Under the pieces are notes generated by a model. That model was not told the DNA's origin and did no database searches. It worked only from the letters and a program-made list of their open reading frames with translations. A stretch of 64,000 nucleotides of DNA from Palsa-892 sp035555855 (GTDB lineage: Bacteria; Pseudomonadota; Alphaproteobacteria; Rhizobiales; Xanthobacteraceae): positions 17,597 to 81,596 of the forward strand of contig DATMGD010000052.1 in the NCBI GenBank assembly GCA_035555855.1, given 5' to 3'. A program made the translations under genes and the position numbers. Shown here piece after piece: positions 7,779 through 18,871 of the stretch; the first letter of the stretch is position 1; every line of letters begins with the position of its first letter.

Positions 7779-9401
7779 CTAACGCTTCGCATCCTCCAGC
7801 ACCATCGCGGCGCCCTTCTCGGCGATCATGATGGTCGGCGAATTGGTGTTGCCCGACGTAATCGTCGGCATGATCGAGGCGTCGATGACGCGCAGGCCCT
7901 CAAGCCCGATGAAGCGCAGCCGCTCGTCGACGACCGCCATCGGATCGGACGGAAGGCCCATCTTCGCCGTGCCGACGGGATGGAAGATCGTCGTGCCGAT
8001 GTCGCCCGCGGCACGCACCAACGCCGCCTCGTCATCGTCGCGCACCGCGGGCCCGGGCAGAATTTCCTCCGGGCGATATTGCTGCATCTTCGGCGCACGA
8101 ACGATGTCGCGAGCGACGCGAATGGAATCGGCGGCGACTTTCTTGTCCTCGTCGGCCGAAAGATAATTTGGCCGGATTTCCGGCGCGTCGCCGGGCTTGC
8201 TGGTTTTCAGGCGAATGGTGCCGCGGCTTGCCGGCTGCAAATTGCACACGCTCATGGTGAAGGCAGGAAATGTGTGCAGCGGGTCGCCGAACTTGTCGAG
8301 CGACAAGGGCTGAACATGAAATTCAAGGTTGGCGCGCTCGCGCGATTTATCGGAGCGCGTGAAGATGCCCATTTGCGATGGCGGCATGGTGAGCGGGCCG
8401 GTGCGCAGAAACGCATATTGCAGGCCCATCTTCGCGCGGCCGATCAGCGAGTGATATTGCTCGTTCAAGGTGCCGATGCCGTGCACCTTGTAGATCAGGC
8501 GAAGCTGCAAATGATCCTGCAAGTTGCCGCCGACGCCCGGCTTGTCGAGCACGACGTCGATCCCCTTCTCTTGCAGATGCGCGGCGGGGCCGACGCCCGA
8601 GAGCATCAGGAGTTGCGGCGAGCCGACGGCACCGGCGGCGAGGATCACTTCTCGCCTCGCCTTCGCGGTTTTCGTCACGCCGTTCTGACGATAACTCACT
8701 CCGGTCGCGCGCTTATCTTCGATCAGCACGCGCTCGGCGAGCACATTCATCTCTAACTTCAGATTTTGCCGGTGCAGCACCGGCTTCAGAAAGCCGCGCG
8801 CCGAGCTCCAGCGGCGGCCGCGCTTCTGGTTGACGTGAAAGTGGCAGCTACCTTCGTTGTCGCCGCGGTTGAAATCCTCGATCTTCGGAATGCCGCGCTC
8901 TTCGGCGGCGTCGCGCACCGCTTCGAGAATATCGAACTTGACGCGCGGGCGCTCGACGCGCCACTCGCCGCTTGTGGAGTGATGCTCGCTATCGCCGAGG
9001 AAGTGATTGCTCTGCTTTTTGAAAACCGGCAGCACATCGTCCCAGCCCCAGCCGGTCATGCCAAGCTGGCGCCAATGGTCGTAGTCGGCGGCCTGGCCGC
9101 GCATATAGACCATGGCGTTGATCGCCGAGCAGCCGCCGATGACCTTGCCGCGCGGATAATGCAGCGAGCGGCCGTTCAGCCCCGGCTCGTCCTCGGTGCG
9201 GAACATCCAGTCGGAACGCGGATTGCCGATGGCGAACAGATAGCCGACCGGAATGTGAAACCAGATCCAGTTGTCGTTGCCGCCGGCCTCCAGCAGCAAC
9301 ACGCGATTATTCGGATCGGCCGAGAGGCGGTTGGCGAGCACGCAGCCCGCCGAGCCCGCGCCGACGATGATGTAATCGAAAACTTCCGGATTTTCCGCCA
9401 T
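7779..9401 (-). CDS. GMC-family FAD-dependent alcohol/choline-type dehydrogenase
   Basis: A flavoprotein of about 540 residues in the glucose-methanol-choline oxidoreductase family. The N-terminal dinucleotide fold (VGAGSAGCVLANRL, then VLLLEAGG) binds FAD. GMC signature 1 is seen at YPRGKVIGGCSAINAMVYMR, and the C-terminal FHPVGTAKMG carries the catalytic His. It oxidises an alcohol, but the substrate is unclear: choline, aliphatic alcohols and polyethylene glycol are all possible. No signal peptide is seen. The ATG at 9401 (MAENPEVFDYIIVGAG) is chosen; an upstream GTG at 9413 adds four residues. It is divergent from the BtuF-like gene. Confidence 0.9.
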   Translation of the reverse strand: MAENPEVFDYIIVGAGSAGCVLANRLSADPNNRVLLLEAGGNDNWIWFHIPVGYLFAIGNPRSDWMFRTEDEPGLNGRSLHYPRGKVIGGCSAINAMVYMRGQAADYDHWRQLGMTGWGWDDVLPVFKKQSNHFLGDSEHHSTSGEWRVERPRVKFDILEAVRDAAEERGIPKIEDFNRGDNEGSCHFHVNQKRGRRWSSARGFLKPVLHRQNLKLEMNVLAERVLIEDKRATGVSYRQNGVTKTAKARREVILAAGAVGSPQLLMLSGVGPAAHLQEKGIDVVLDKPGVGGNLQDHLQLRLIYKVHGIGTLNEQYHSLIGRAKMGLQYAFLRTGPLTMPPSQMGIFTRSDKSRERANLEFHVQPLSLDKFGDPLHTFPAFTMSVCNLQPASRGTIRLKTSKPGDAPEIRPNYLSADEDKKVAADSIRVARDIVRAPKMQQYRPEEILPGPAVRDDDEAALVRAAGDIGTTIFHPVGTAKMGLPSDPMAVVDERLRFIGLEGLRVIDASIMPTITSGNTNSPTIMIAEKGAAMVLEDAKR

Positions 9402-9482
9402 GCCCGGCTTCACGCTTGTTCAAGCAAGCTTGTCCGATCGCCGCGCACGCGACAAGCGGGTGCCGGCATAGTAATTTTATGT

Positions 9483-10292
9483 ATGCAAAATTTTCCGCCG
9501 CAGCGCATCGTCTGCCTGACCGAGGAAACGGTCGAGACACTTTATATGTTGGGTGAAGACGCGCGCATTGCCGGCGTCTCCGGCTACGCCGTGCGGCCGC
9601 CGCAAGTGCGGCGCGAAAAGCCACGCGTTTCGGCGTTCATCTCGGCGGATATCGGGAAAATACTCGCGCTCAACCCCGATCTCGTGCTGACCTTCTCGGA
9701 CCTGCAGGCCGAGATCGTCGCAGAACTCGTGCGGCAGGGCGTCGCGGTGCATGCCTTCAACCAGCGCGACATCGCCGGCATCTTCGCGATGATCGAAACG
9801 CTTTCGGCCCTGATTGGTGCAGCCGATAAAGGCGCAAAGCTTTGCACCGAGCTGCGGGCGCGGATCGAAGCCGTAAAAGCGCGGCAAAGCGGGCCGCGGC
9901 CGCGCGTCTACTTTGAAGAATGGGACGAGCCGATGATCTCCGGCATCGGCTGGGTGTCCGAGCTTGTTCAGATCGCCGGCGGCGACGATGTGTTTCCCGA
10001 ACTTGCGCGGCGCAAATCGGCCAAGGATCGCTTCGTCAGCGCCGAACAGGTGATCGCGGCGAAGCCCGACATCGTCATCGGTTCGTGGTGCGGCAAGAAA
10101 TTCCGCGCCGAGAAATTTTCGGCGCGGCCCGGCTTTGCCGCCCTGCCCGCCGTGGCGAATAATTTTCTGCGCGAAGTGAAATCGACGATCATTCTGCAGC
10201 CGGGTCCGGCGGCGCTGACCGATGGCCTCGATGCCATCGTTGCGATTATCGACGAGTGGCGCGCAGCGCAGAAGATCAAGGCGAGCGCCTGA
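9483..10292 (+). CDS. BtuF/FhuD-like cobalamin-binding-type protein lacking a signal peptide
   Basis: A 269-residue protein with the fold of class III periplasmic binding proteins (PF01497), the type that binds vitamin B12, haem or siderophores. Typical features are IVCLTEETVETLYMLGE, the segment ALNPDLVLTFSDLQ, and PDIVIGSWCGKKF in the C-terminal lobe. The only good start (MQNFPPQRIVC) leads straight into the first strand, so there is no signal peptide and the protein should stay in the cytoplasm unless it is moved by a partner. No btuC or btuD genes are nearby. The ligand is unknown; cobalamin is inferred from family resemblance only. Confidence 0.75.
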   Translation: MQNFPPQRIVCLTEETVETLYMLGEDARIAGVSGYAVRPPQVRREKPRVSAFISADIGKILALNPDLVLTFSDLQAEIVAELVRQGVAVHAFNQRDIAGIFAMIETLSALIGAADKGAKLCTELRARIEAVKARQSGPRPRVYFEEWDEPMISGIGWVSELVQIAGGDDVFPELARRKSAKDRFVSAEQVIAAKPDIVIGSWCGKKFRAEKFSARPGFAALPAVANNFLREVKSTIILQPGPAALTDGLDAIVAIIDEWRAAQKIKASA

Positions 10293-10298
10293 TCCCGT

Positions 10299-10982
10299 TT
10301 AGCCCGCAGTCGCCCGTTCCTGCGACGGCGCGATCTCGGCCTGCAATTCGGCCAGGAGCGACATGAAGCGCTCGCCCTGCACGACGACATGATCGCGCAG
10401 CCGCCTCCCGGCTTCGACGCCGTCGCCCTTGAGCAGCGCCTCGGCCACCGCGCTGTGCTCGTCGAAGGATTTGGCGAGCCGGCCATGCACGCGCAATTGC
10501 AGGCGGCGATAAGGCTGCAGCCGCCGCTGCTGCCCGTGCGCGACGGTCGCGAGCATGCGGTTGTGCGAGCCGTCATAGATTGCAGAATGAAAATCGGCGT
10601 TGGCGTGATAGTAGGCGTCGCGGTCGCCCTTCTCGCAGGCCTTGCGGCAGCGATTGAAGGCGGCATCGAACCCCGCGCGCTCCTCCGACGTCATGCGATG
10701 CGCGGCGAAGCGCGCGCAGGCGGCCTCAAGCTCGCCCATGTATTCGAATGTTTCCAGAAGTTCGCGCGGGCCGAGCAGCGTGACATGCGCGCCGCGGCGC
10801 GGGCGCAATTCGATCATGCCCGAGCCGGCGAGCTGAATCAGTGCTTCGCGGATCGGCGTACGCGAGACGCCGAAGCGTTCGGCAAGTTCCGTTTCGTCCA
10901 GGCGTTCGCCGAGGCGCAGGCGGCCCTCGACAATGTCGTTCTCGAGTGCTTCGCGCAGGTTGAGGACTGTCTTACCCGACAT
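10299..10982 (-). CDS. matR: GntR/FCD transcriptional regulator of malonate genes (MatR-like)
   Basis: A 227-residue regulator with an N-terminal winged helix (LAERFGVSRTPIREALIQL, the GntR recognition signature) and a C-terminal FCD ligand domain containing the expected His residues (ANADFHSAIYDGSHN and FDEHSAVAEALLKGD). FCD regulators bind organic acids. It is divergent from matA-matB, the same arrangement as matR in Rhizobium, so repression of malonate degradation relieved by malonate is the likely role. A palindrome TTGTATACAG lies in the shared promoter region and is probably its operator. Confidence 0.85.
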   Translation of the reverse strand: MSGKTVLNLREALENDIVEGRLRLGERLDETELAERFGVSRTPIREALIQLAGSGMIELRPRRGAHVTLLGPRELLETFEYMGELEAACARFAAHRMTSEERAGFDAAFNRCRKACEKGDRDAYYHANADFHSAIYDGSHNRMLATVAHGQQRRLQPYRRLQLRVHGRLAKSFDEHSAVAEALLKGDGVEAGRRLRDHVVVQGERFMSLLAELQAEIAPSQERATAG

Positions 10983-11060
10983 TTTTTACGGGCCTCCATC
11001 TGCGATTGGGCCAAAAGCCGCCGATTCTGGCAAGGGCTTTCGCATACGCAGCATAAATTC

Positions 11061-11070
11061 TTGTATACAG
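11061..11070. promoter_or_regulatory. Putative MatR operator in the matR-matA intergenic region
   Basis: The sequence TTGTATACAG contains a perfect TGTATACA palindrome 43 bases upstream of the matA start and 79 bases upstream of the regulator start. It fits the general GTnnAC-type core recognised by FadR/FCD-group GntR proteins. Assignment to the adjacent regulator is inference from position and form. Confidence 0.5.
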
Positions 11071-11112
11071 GAATGTTGACAGAAAATACATGGGCCCATA
11101 GCGTTTTGTCCT

Positions 11113-12537
11113 ATGATCGAGCCCGCAAGCGAAAAAACCAGTGTTGCCGCGAGGCCAGCCGTGACCGCCAACCGGAGCTTTCTCGGCGATCTCTTGCAGA
11201 GCATTTCCGAGCGGGGCCGCGAATTGCTCGCCAAGACGCGTGCGCGCCGCCCGCTCGGCGAGGAGCGGGCTGAAAACATTATCGAGCTGTGCGAGCACTT
11301 GTTGTCGGGCCGGGGCGAAGCCTCAGGCGTGGCGCTTGCCGCCGAAATTCTCGACACCTATCGCGGGCTGAAAACCGGCGAGCGGATCGCCTTCTTCGAG
11401 GCGCTCGCCCATTCGTTCGGGCCGGACAAGGCGCGGCTGGAGCTGGCCTGCAAGGCTTACGCCGCCAATTCCTCCGACAAGAACGCCGATGATGTGTTGC
11501 AGGCGGCCGAGCCGCGCCGCCAGGGCCTGATCCGCCGGCTTAATCTCGCACCGGCCGCAACGCGCGACCTCGTGCAGATGCGCGAACATCTTCTCGACGC
11601 GCTGGTGCGGCGCCCCGATCTCGGCCCGGTCGATCGTGACTTCGTGCATCTGTTCGGCTCGTGGTTCAATCGGGGATTTCTCGTGCTCCGCCGCATCGAC
11701 TGGTCGACGCCCGCCATCATTCTCGAAAAGATCATCCGCTACGAAGCCGTGCACGAGATCGACTCGTGGGAAGACCTCCGCGCCCGCATCGATCCGCCCG
11801 ACCGGCGCTGCTACGCCTTTTTCCATCCGGCGCTTCTGGATGAGCCGTTGATCTTCGTCGAGGTCGCGCTCTCGCAAGACATTCCCGAGGCCATCGCGCC
11901 GATCCTCGCGCAGCCGAGGACGCCGCTCAATCCGCGCGAAGCGACGACGGCGACATTCTATTCGATCTCGAATACGCAGCGCGGCCTAGGCGGCGTGTCG
12001 TTCGGCAGCTTCCTCATCAAGCAAGTCGTCGAAGAGATTTCGCGCGAATTTCCGAAACTCTCGACCTTCGTCACGCTCTCGCCGGTGCCGGGTTTCCGCG
12101 AGTGGCTGACGCGCGAGCGCAAGAGCGAGCATTCCGACGCGCTCAAGCCCTCCGACGCGAACACACTGGCGCGGCTCGACGATCCCGCATGGCACAAGGA
12201 CGAAGAAACCGTCGCGGCGGCGAAAGCCCTGCTGCCGGTGTTAGCTGCGTATTATTTTCTCATCGCCCGCAACAAGCGCGGCCGCCCGGTCGATCCGGTC
12301 GCGCGCTTCCATCTCGGCAACGGCGCGCGCCTTGAGCGCATCAACCCGATGTCGGATCTTTCGGACAAGGGAATCGCCCAGTCCTACGGGGTCATGGTGA
12401 ATTATCGTTACGAGCCCGACGACATCGAGCAGAACCATGAGGCCTATGCCGATGCGGGCGAGATCGTTACGAGCTCCGCGGTGCGCAAATTGCTGCGGGC
12501 CGACGCCAAACAAACTTCGCTGGTAGCTGTATCATGA
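11113..12537 (+). CDS. matA: Malonyl-CoA decarboxylase
   Basis: A 474-residue enzyme converting malonyl-CoA to acetyl-CoA and CO2. The helical N-terminal domain spans roughly residues 20-180 and contains FVHLFGSWFNRGFL. The C-terminal catalytic domain with an acetyltransferase-like fold includes STPAIILEKIIRYEAVH, SISNTQRGLGGVSFGSFLIK and FHLGNGARLERINP, all conserved in bacterial and human malonyl-CoA decarboxylases. It overlaps the start of the malonyl-CoA synthetase gene by four bases, so the two are translationally coupled. The pair takes free malonate to acetyl-CoA. Confidence 0.95.
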   Translation: MIEPASEKTSVAARPAVTANRSFLGDLLQSISERGRELLAKTRARRPLGEERAENIIELCEHLLSGRGEASGVALAAEILDTYRGLKTGERIAFFEALAHSFGPDKARLELACKAYAANSSDKNADDVLQAAEPRRQGLIRRLNLAPAATRDLVQMREHLLDALVRRPDLGPVDRDFVHLFGSWFNRGFLVLRRIDWSTPAIILEKIIRYEAVHEIDSWEDLRARIDPPDRRCYAFFHPALLDEPLIFVEVALSQDIPEAIAPILAQPRTPLNPREATTATFYSISNTQRGLGGVSFGSFLIKQVVEEISREFPKLSTFVTLSPVPGFREWLTRERKSEHSDALKPSDANTLARLDDPAWHKDEETVAAAKALLPVLAAYYFLIARNKRGRPVDPVARFHLGNGARLERINPMSDLSDKGIAQSYGVMVNYRYEPDDIEQNHEAYADAGEIVTSSAVRKLLRADAKQTSLVAVS

Positions 12538-14057
12538 GCAATCATCTTTACGACGCAATCACCAAGGCCATCCCGAGCCGCGATAAAACGCTGATCGAGC
12601 TTGCCGACGGCAAGACGATTTCCTACGGCGAGATGTTCGCGTTCGTGGAAAAGCTCGCCGGGCATCTCGTTCGCTCGGGCGTCGTGGCGGGCGACCGTGT
12701 CGCGGTGCAGGCCGACAAGTCCTGGCAGGGGCTCGCGCTTTATCTCGCAACGGTGCGCGCGGGCGCGGCGTATCTGCCGCTCAACACCGCCTATACGCTC
12801 GCCGAACTCGAATATTTCCTGAGCGATGCCGAACCCTCGTTCGTCGTCGTGCAACCCGCCAACGAAGAGAAAGTCGCGACGCTCTGCGCCAAGATGGGCA
12901 AGGCGGTCGTGCAGAGCCTTGGCGGGAACGGCGAAGGCTCGCTGCTGGCCGCCGCAGCCAACGCGCCGGCAGCCCCCGTTGTCGCGCGCGGCGCCGATGA
13001 CCTCGCGGCGATCCTCTATACGTCAGGCACCACAGGGCGCTCGAAAGGCGCGATGCTCACGCACGAAAATCTGCTCTCGAACGCCATCGTGCTGCGCGAT
13101 ACCTGGCGCTTCACCGCGAACGACGTTCTCCTGCATGCGCTGCCGATCTTTCACACCCACGGCCTGTTCGTCGCCTGCAATGTCACCCTGCTTGCCGGCG
13201 GCTCGATGATTTTCCTGTCGAAATTCGACAACGACACCGTGGTCCGGCTGTTGCCGAAAGCGACCTCGATGATGGCGGTGCCGACTTTTTATGTGCGGCT
13301 TCTCGATGATCCGCGCTTCGACCGGGAGCTTACCAAAAACATCCGCCTGTTCACTTCGGGCTCGGCGCCGCTGCTCGCCGAAACGCATCGCGCGTTTTCC
13401 GAGCGCACCGGTCACGCCATTCTCGAGCGCTACGGCATGACCGAAACCGGCATGAATACCTCGAACCCTTACGACGGCGACCGTATCCCCGGCACCGTCG
13501 GCTTTCCGCTGCCGGGCGTCGAAGCGCGCGTTGCCGATCCCGAAAGCGGCCGCGTGCTGCCCGCGGGCGAAGTCGGTGTTCTCGAAGTGCGCGGGCCCAA
13601 TGTGTTCCGCGGCTACTGGCGGATGCCGGAAAAGACCAAGGCGGAATTCCGCGCCGACGGTTTCTTCATCACCGGCGACGTCTCCAAGATCGATGCGCGC
13701 GGCTACATCCATATCGTCGGCCGCGCCAAGGATCTCGTCATCACCGGCGGCTACAACGTCTATCCGAAGGAAGTCGAGAGCGCGATTGACGACATCAAGG
13801 GCGTCGTCGAATCCGCGGTGATCGGCTGTCCGCATCCCGATTTCGGCGAAGGCGTCACCGCCGTCGTCGTGCGCGAAAAGGGCGCGACTTTGAGCGAAAG
13901 CGACATCACCGCCGCGCTCGAAGAGAAGCTTGCCAAATTCAAGCAGCCGAAGCGCGTGTTCTTCGTCGATGAGCTGCCACGCAACACCATGGGCAAGGTG
14001 CAAAAAAACGTGCTGCGCGAAACTTATGCCCGCACCTACGTTCGCGGCGCAGCATAG
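12534..14057 (+). CDS. matB: Malonyl-CoA synthetase (malonate-CoA ligase)
   Basis: A 507-residue member of the acyl-adenylate-forming superfamily, making malonyl-CoA from malonate, ATP and CoA. The AMP-binding P-loop YTSGTTGRSKGAML is near residue 161, the ERYGMTETGMNTSNPYDG motif near 298, and the C-terminal lysine loop PRNTMGKVQKNVLRE near 481. Residues after the TETGM motif match MatB enzymes rather than fatty-acid ligases. The start ATG sits inside the end of matA (ATGA overlap). No malonate transporter of the matC type follows; the next genes encode a peptide-type ABC transporter. Confidence 0.93.
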   Translation: MSNHLYDAITKAIPSRDKTLIELADGKTISYGEMFAFVEKLAGHLVRSGVVAGDRVAVQADKSWQGLALYLATVRAGAAYLPLNTAYTLAELEYFLSDAEPSFVVVQPANEEKVATLCAKMGKAVVQSLGGNGEGSLLAAAANAPAAPVVARGADDLAAILYTSGTTGRSKGAMLTHENLLSNAIVLRDTWRFTANDVLLHALPIFHTHGLFVACNVTLLAGGSMIFLSKFDNDTVVRLLPKATSMMAVPTFYVRLLDDPRFDRELTKNIRLFTSGSAPLLAETHRAFSERTGHAILERYGMTETGMNTSNPYDGDRIPGTVGFPLPGVEARVADPESGRVLPAGEVGVLEVRGPNVFRGYWRMPEKTKAEFRADGFFITGDVSKIDARGYIHIVGRAKDLVITGGYNVYPKEVESAIDDIKGVVESAVIGCPHPDFGEGVTAVVVREKGATLSESDITAALEEKLAKFKQPKRVFFVDELPRNTMGKVQKNVLRETYARTYVRGAA

Positions 14058-14131
14058 AACATTCTTTGTTGCAATCCGGCTCCGCACATGCGGAAAAGAC
14101 CTGAGGTTTCGATCAATATGCAGGGGGTAAC

Positions 14132-16183
<2,052 letters not shown>

Positions 16184-16260
16184 CCACAGGCGACGAGGAA
16201 CGAGCTACCTGCAACGACAAGAAACGACACAGCGAAAGACCAAGACTGAGGAGGAATGCC

Positions 16261-17844
16261 ATGAAGTTACGTCTAGGGACTCTGATCCTGGGACTTGCCG
16301 CTATCGCCCTGACGACGGGCGGTGTGGATGCCCAGACACCGAAGAAAGGCGGCATTTTGAAATTTGCCGTCGGCGCCGAGCCGCCAAGCTACGACTGCCA
16401 CCGCGAAACATCGTTCGCCTTCATTCATCCGGTACGGCCGCACTACAACACGCTGCTCAAGTTCGACGAAGCCGCTTATCCGAAAGTGGTCGGCGATCTC
16501 GCGCAGTCATGGACGGTCTCGCCGGACGGCCTGACCTACACCTTCAAGCTGCACCCGAACGTCAAGTTCCATGACGGCTCGGCGTTCAGCTCGGCCGACG
16601 TCAAGGCGAGCTATGACCGCATCGCCAACCCGCCGCAGGGCGTGGTGTCGATCCGCAAGGCGGCCTACGAGGATATCACCTCGATCGAAACGCCGGATCC
16701 GCTGACCGTCGTGTTCAAGCTCAAGGCGCCCAACGCCTCGATGCTGACCAACTTCGCGTCGCCGTGGGACTGCATCTACAGCGCCGCCAAGCTGAAAGAG
16801 GATCCGCGGTATCCCGAGAAGAACATCATGGGTACCGGGCCGTTCAAGTTCGTTGAACACGCCGCCGGCTCGCACTGGGTCGGTGAGCGCTTCAAAGACT
16901 ACTTCGTCAAGGATCGTCCCTATCTCGACGGCTACCGCGCGATCTTCATCACCAACACCTCGGCCCGCGTGAATGCGCTCCAGGCCGGCGAAGTGCTGGC
17001 GGAGTTCCGCGGCCAGTCGCCCGCCGACGAGAAGAAGCTCAAGGACGCCCTCGGTGACAAGATCAACGTCGCCGAGTCGCCCTGGGTCTGCAGCCTCGTG
17101 GTGACGTTCAACGTGAAGAAGAAGCCGTTCGACGACGTCCGCGTTCGCCGTGCGCTTTCGCTCGCCATCGATCGCTGGAAGGGCGCGGAAGCCCTCTCCA
17201 AGATCGCGGTCGTGCGGCACGTCGGCGGCGTGTTGCGTCCGGGCTATGAACTCGCGGCGTCGAATGCCGAGCTCGAGACCTATCCGGGTTTCGGCAGGGA
17301 CATCAACAAGTCGCGCGCCGAGGCGAAGAAGCTGCTCGCCGAAGCGGGTGTCAAGGATCTCAAGTTCAAGTTCCTGAACCGCAACGTGCCGATGCCCTAT
17401 ACGCCGGTCGGCGTGTTCGTGATCGACCAGTGGCGCCAGATTGGCGTTACGGCCGAGCATGAGCAGCCGGAAACCAAGGCCTATATCGGCAATCTGCGCA
17501 GCGGCAACTACGACGTCGGCCTCGACTTCAACTGCGACGCCGTCGACGATCCGAACTTGCAGCTCCTGAAGTACCTCTCGTCCGACAAGTCGACGATCAA
17601 CTACGGTCATAACATCGACCGCAAGGTCGACGAGTTGTACGAGAAGCAGAAGCGCGAACTCGACCCCAAGAAGCGGGCCGCGATCCTGCGCGAGCTGGAG
17701 AAGCACATCCTCACCGAAGCCAATACGGTTCCGGTCGTGTGGTGGCACCGCATCATCGTGACCTGGAAGCAGATGCATGGCTGGCACATGTCGCCGAGCC
17801 ACTACATCAACCAGGATCTGCAGAACGTCTGGCTCGACCAGTAA
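16261..17844 (+). CDS. Family 5 extracellular solute-binding protein (peptide/nickel type)
   Basis: A 527-residue periplasmic binding protein of the DppA/OppA class (SBP_bac_5). The start at 16261 (MKLRLGTLILGLAAIALTTGGVDAQ) gives a clear signal peptide and has GAGGAGG nine bases upstream; the longer open frame lacks both features. The segments LAQSWTVSPDGLTYTFKLHP, VKFHDGSAFSSADV and VRRALSLAIDRW are characteristic. Ligands of this family include peptides, glutathione, opines and nickel, and none can be singled out here. A stem-loop follows the gene, which may raise its transcript level relative to the permease genes. Confidence 0.92.
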   Translation: MKLRLGTLILGLAAIALTTGGVDAQTPKKGGILKFAVGAEPPSYDCHRETSFAFIHPVRPHYNTLLKFDEAAYPKVVGDLAQSWTVSPDGLTYTFKLHPNVKFHDGSAFSSADVKASYDRIANPPQGVVSIRKAAYEDITSIETPDPLTVVFKLKAPNASMLTNFASPWDCIYSAAKLKEDPRYPEKNIMGTGPFKFVEHAAGSHWVGERFKDYFVKDRPYLDGYRAIFITNTSARVNALQAGEVLAEFRGQSPADEKKLKDALGDKINVAESPWVCSLVVTFNVKKKPFDDVRVRRALSLAIDRWKGAEALSKIAVVRHVGGVLRPGYELAASNAELETYPGFGRDINKSRAEAKKLLAEAGVKDLKFKFLNRNVPMPYTPVGVFVIDQWRQIGVTAEHEQPETKAYIGNLRSGNYDVGLDFNCDAVDDPNLQLLKYLSSDKSTINYGHNIDRKVDELYEKQKRELDPKKRAAILRELEKHILTEANTVPVVWWHRIIVTWKQMHGWHMSPSHYINQDLQNVWLDQ

Positions 17845-17856
17845 TCCGCAACAACA

Positions 17857-17888
17857 ACCGGGCGGCGTGACCGCGTCGCCCGGTTTCT
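17857..17888 (+). terminator. Intercistronic stem-loop between binding protein and permease genes
   Basis: ACCGGGCG at 17857-17864 pairs with CGCCCGGT at 17877-17884, followed by TTTCT. The T-run is weak, so this may be a partial terminator or an mRNA-stabilising hairpin, an arrangement often seen after binding-protein genes in ABC operons. Confidence 0.55.
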
Positions 17889-17916
17889 AACTCCGCCCGC
17901 GAGCGCAGGACTTTTC

Positions 17917-18870
17917 ATGCTCCGCTACACGATCCGCCGTTTCTTTCTGATGATCCCGACGCTGCTCGGCGTCGCCATACTGGTATTTCTCCTGCTGCGG
18001 GCGATGCCCGGCGATATCGTCGAGATGCGCATGCTGATGGACGGCGGGCAGGTCAGCCCTGAAGCGCTTGCGCTCGAGCGCGCGCGGCTCGGCCTGGATC
18101 AGCCGCTGTTCTATCAATTCTATCACTGGATCACCGGCATCATGGTCGGCGACTTCGGCACCTCGATGTGGACCGGCCGCCCCGTAATCGAGGAAATCGG
18201 CGCCCGCCTCGGCCTTTCGCTTCAAGTCGCGATCATGGCGACAATTCTGGCGGTGACGATTTCGATCCCGCTCGGCACGATCTCGGCGCTCTACAACAAC
18301 ACTTGGATCGACCACGTCATCCGTGCCTTCGCCATCGCCGGCCTCGCCGTGCCCTCGTTCTGGCTCGGCATGCTCATCATTTTGGGCTTGCTGCTGACCT
18401 TCAACTGGATTCCGCCCCTCACCTACACGCCGATATGGGAGGACCCCATTCGGAATCTCTCGCAACTGATATGGCCGGCGATCGCCGTCGGCTATCGCTA
18501 TTCGGCGGTCGCGACGCGCATGACGCGCTCGACGCTGCTCGAAGTGCTGCAAGAGGACTACATCCGCACCGCGCGCGCCAAGGGCGTCTACGAGCGCCTC
18601 GTCCTTTCGCGTCATGCTATCCGTAACGCCATGCTGCCGGTGGTGACGGTGATCGGGCTCGAATTCGCCTTTCTGATCGGCGGCCTCGTCGTGACTGAGC
18701 AGGTGTTTAACCTCAACGGCATCGGCAAGCTGTTCGTCGAGACGGTGCTGCGCGCCGACTACACCATGGTGCAGGCGCTGGTCATGCTGGTCGCCGCCTT
18801 CTTCATCATCATCAACTTCGTGGTCGACCTGCTCTATGCTGTGCTCGACCCGCGCATCCGGTATTCGTGA
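17917..18870 (+). CDS. ABC transporter permease, DppB type
   Basis: A 317-residue inner-membrane permease with about six membrane helices. The N-terminus MLRYTIRRFFLMIPTLLGVAI and the conserved RTARAKGVYERLVLSRHAIRNAMLPV (EAA loop region contacting the ATPase) identify the first permease of a peptide-type importer. The C-terminus VDLLYAVLDPRIRYS is standard for the family. It is followed after one base by the second permease gene, and both lie downstream of the ATPase and binding protein genes on the same strand. Confidence 0.93.
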   Translation: MLRYTIRRFFLMIPTLLGVAILVFLLLRAMPGDIVEMRMLMDGGQVSPEALALERARLGLDQPLFYQFYHWITGIMVGDFGTSMWTGRPVIEEIGARLGLSLQVAIMATILAVTISIPLGTISALYNNTWIDHVIRAFAIAGLAVPSFWLGMLIILGLLLTFNWIPPLTYTPIWEDPIRNLSQLIWPAIAVGYRYSAVATRMTRSTLLEVLQEDYIRTARAKGVYERLVLSRHAIRNAMLPVVTVIGLEFAFLIGGLVVTEQVFNLNGIGKLFVETVLRADYTMVQALVMLVAAFFIIINFVVDLLYAVLDPRIRYS

Positions 18871-18871
18871 C

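Noticed and set aside
8766..9482. N-terminal extension of the BtuF-like protein
   Set aside because: The upstream open frame is antisense to the GMC oxidoreductase gene and lacks similarity; the ATG at 9483 fits the fold.
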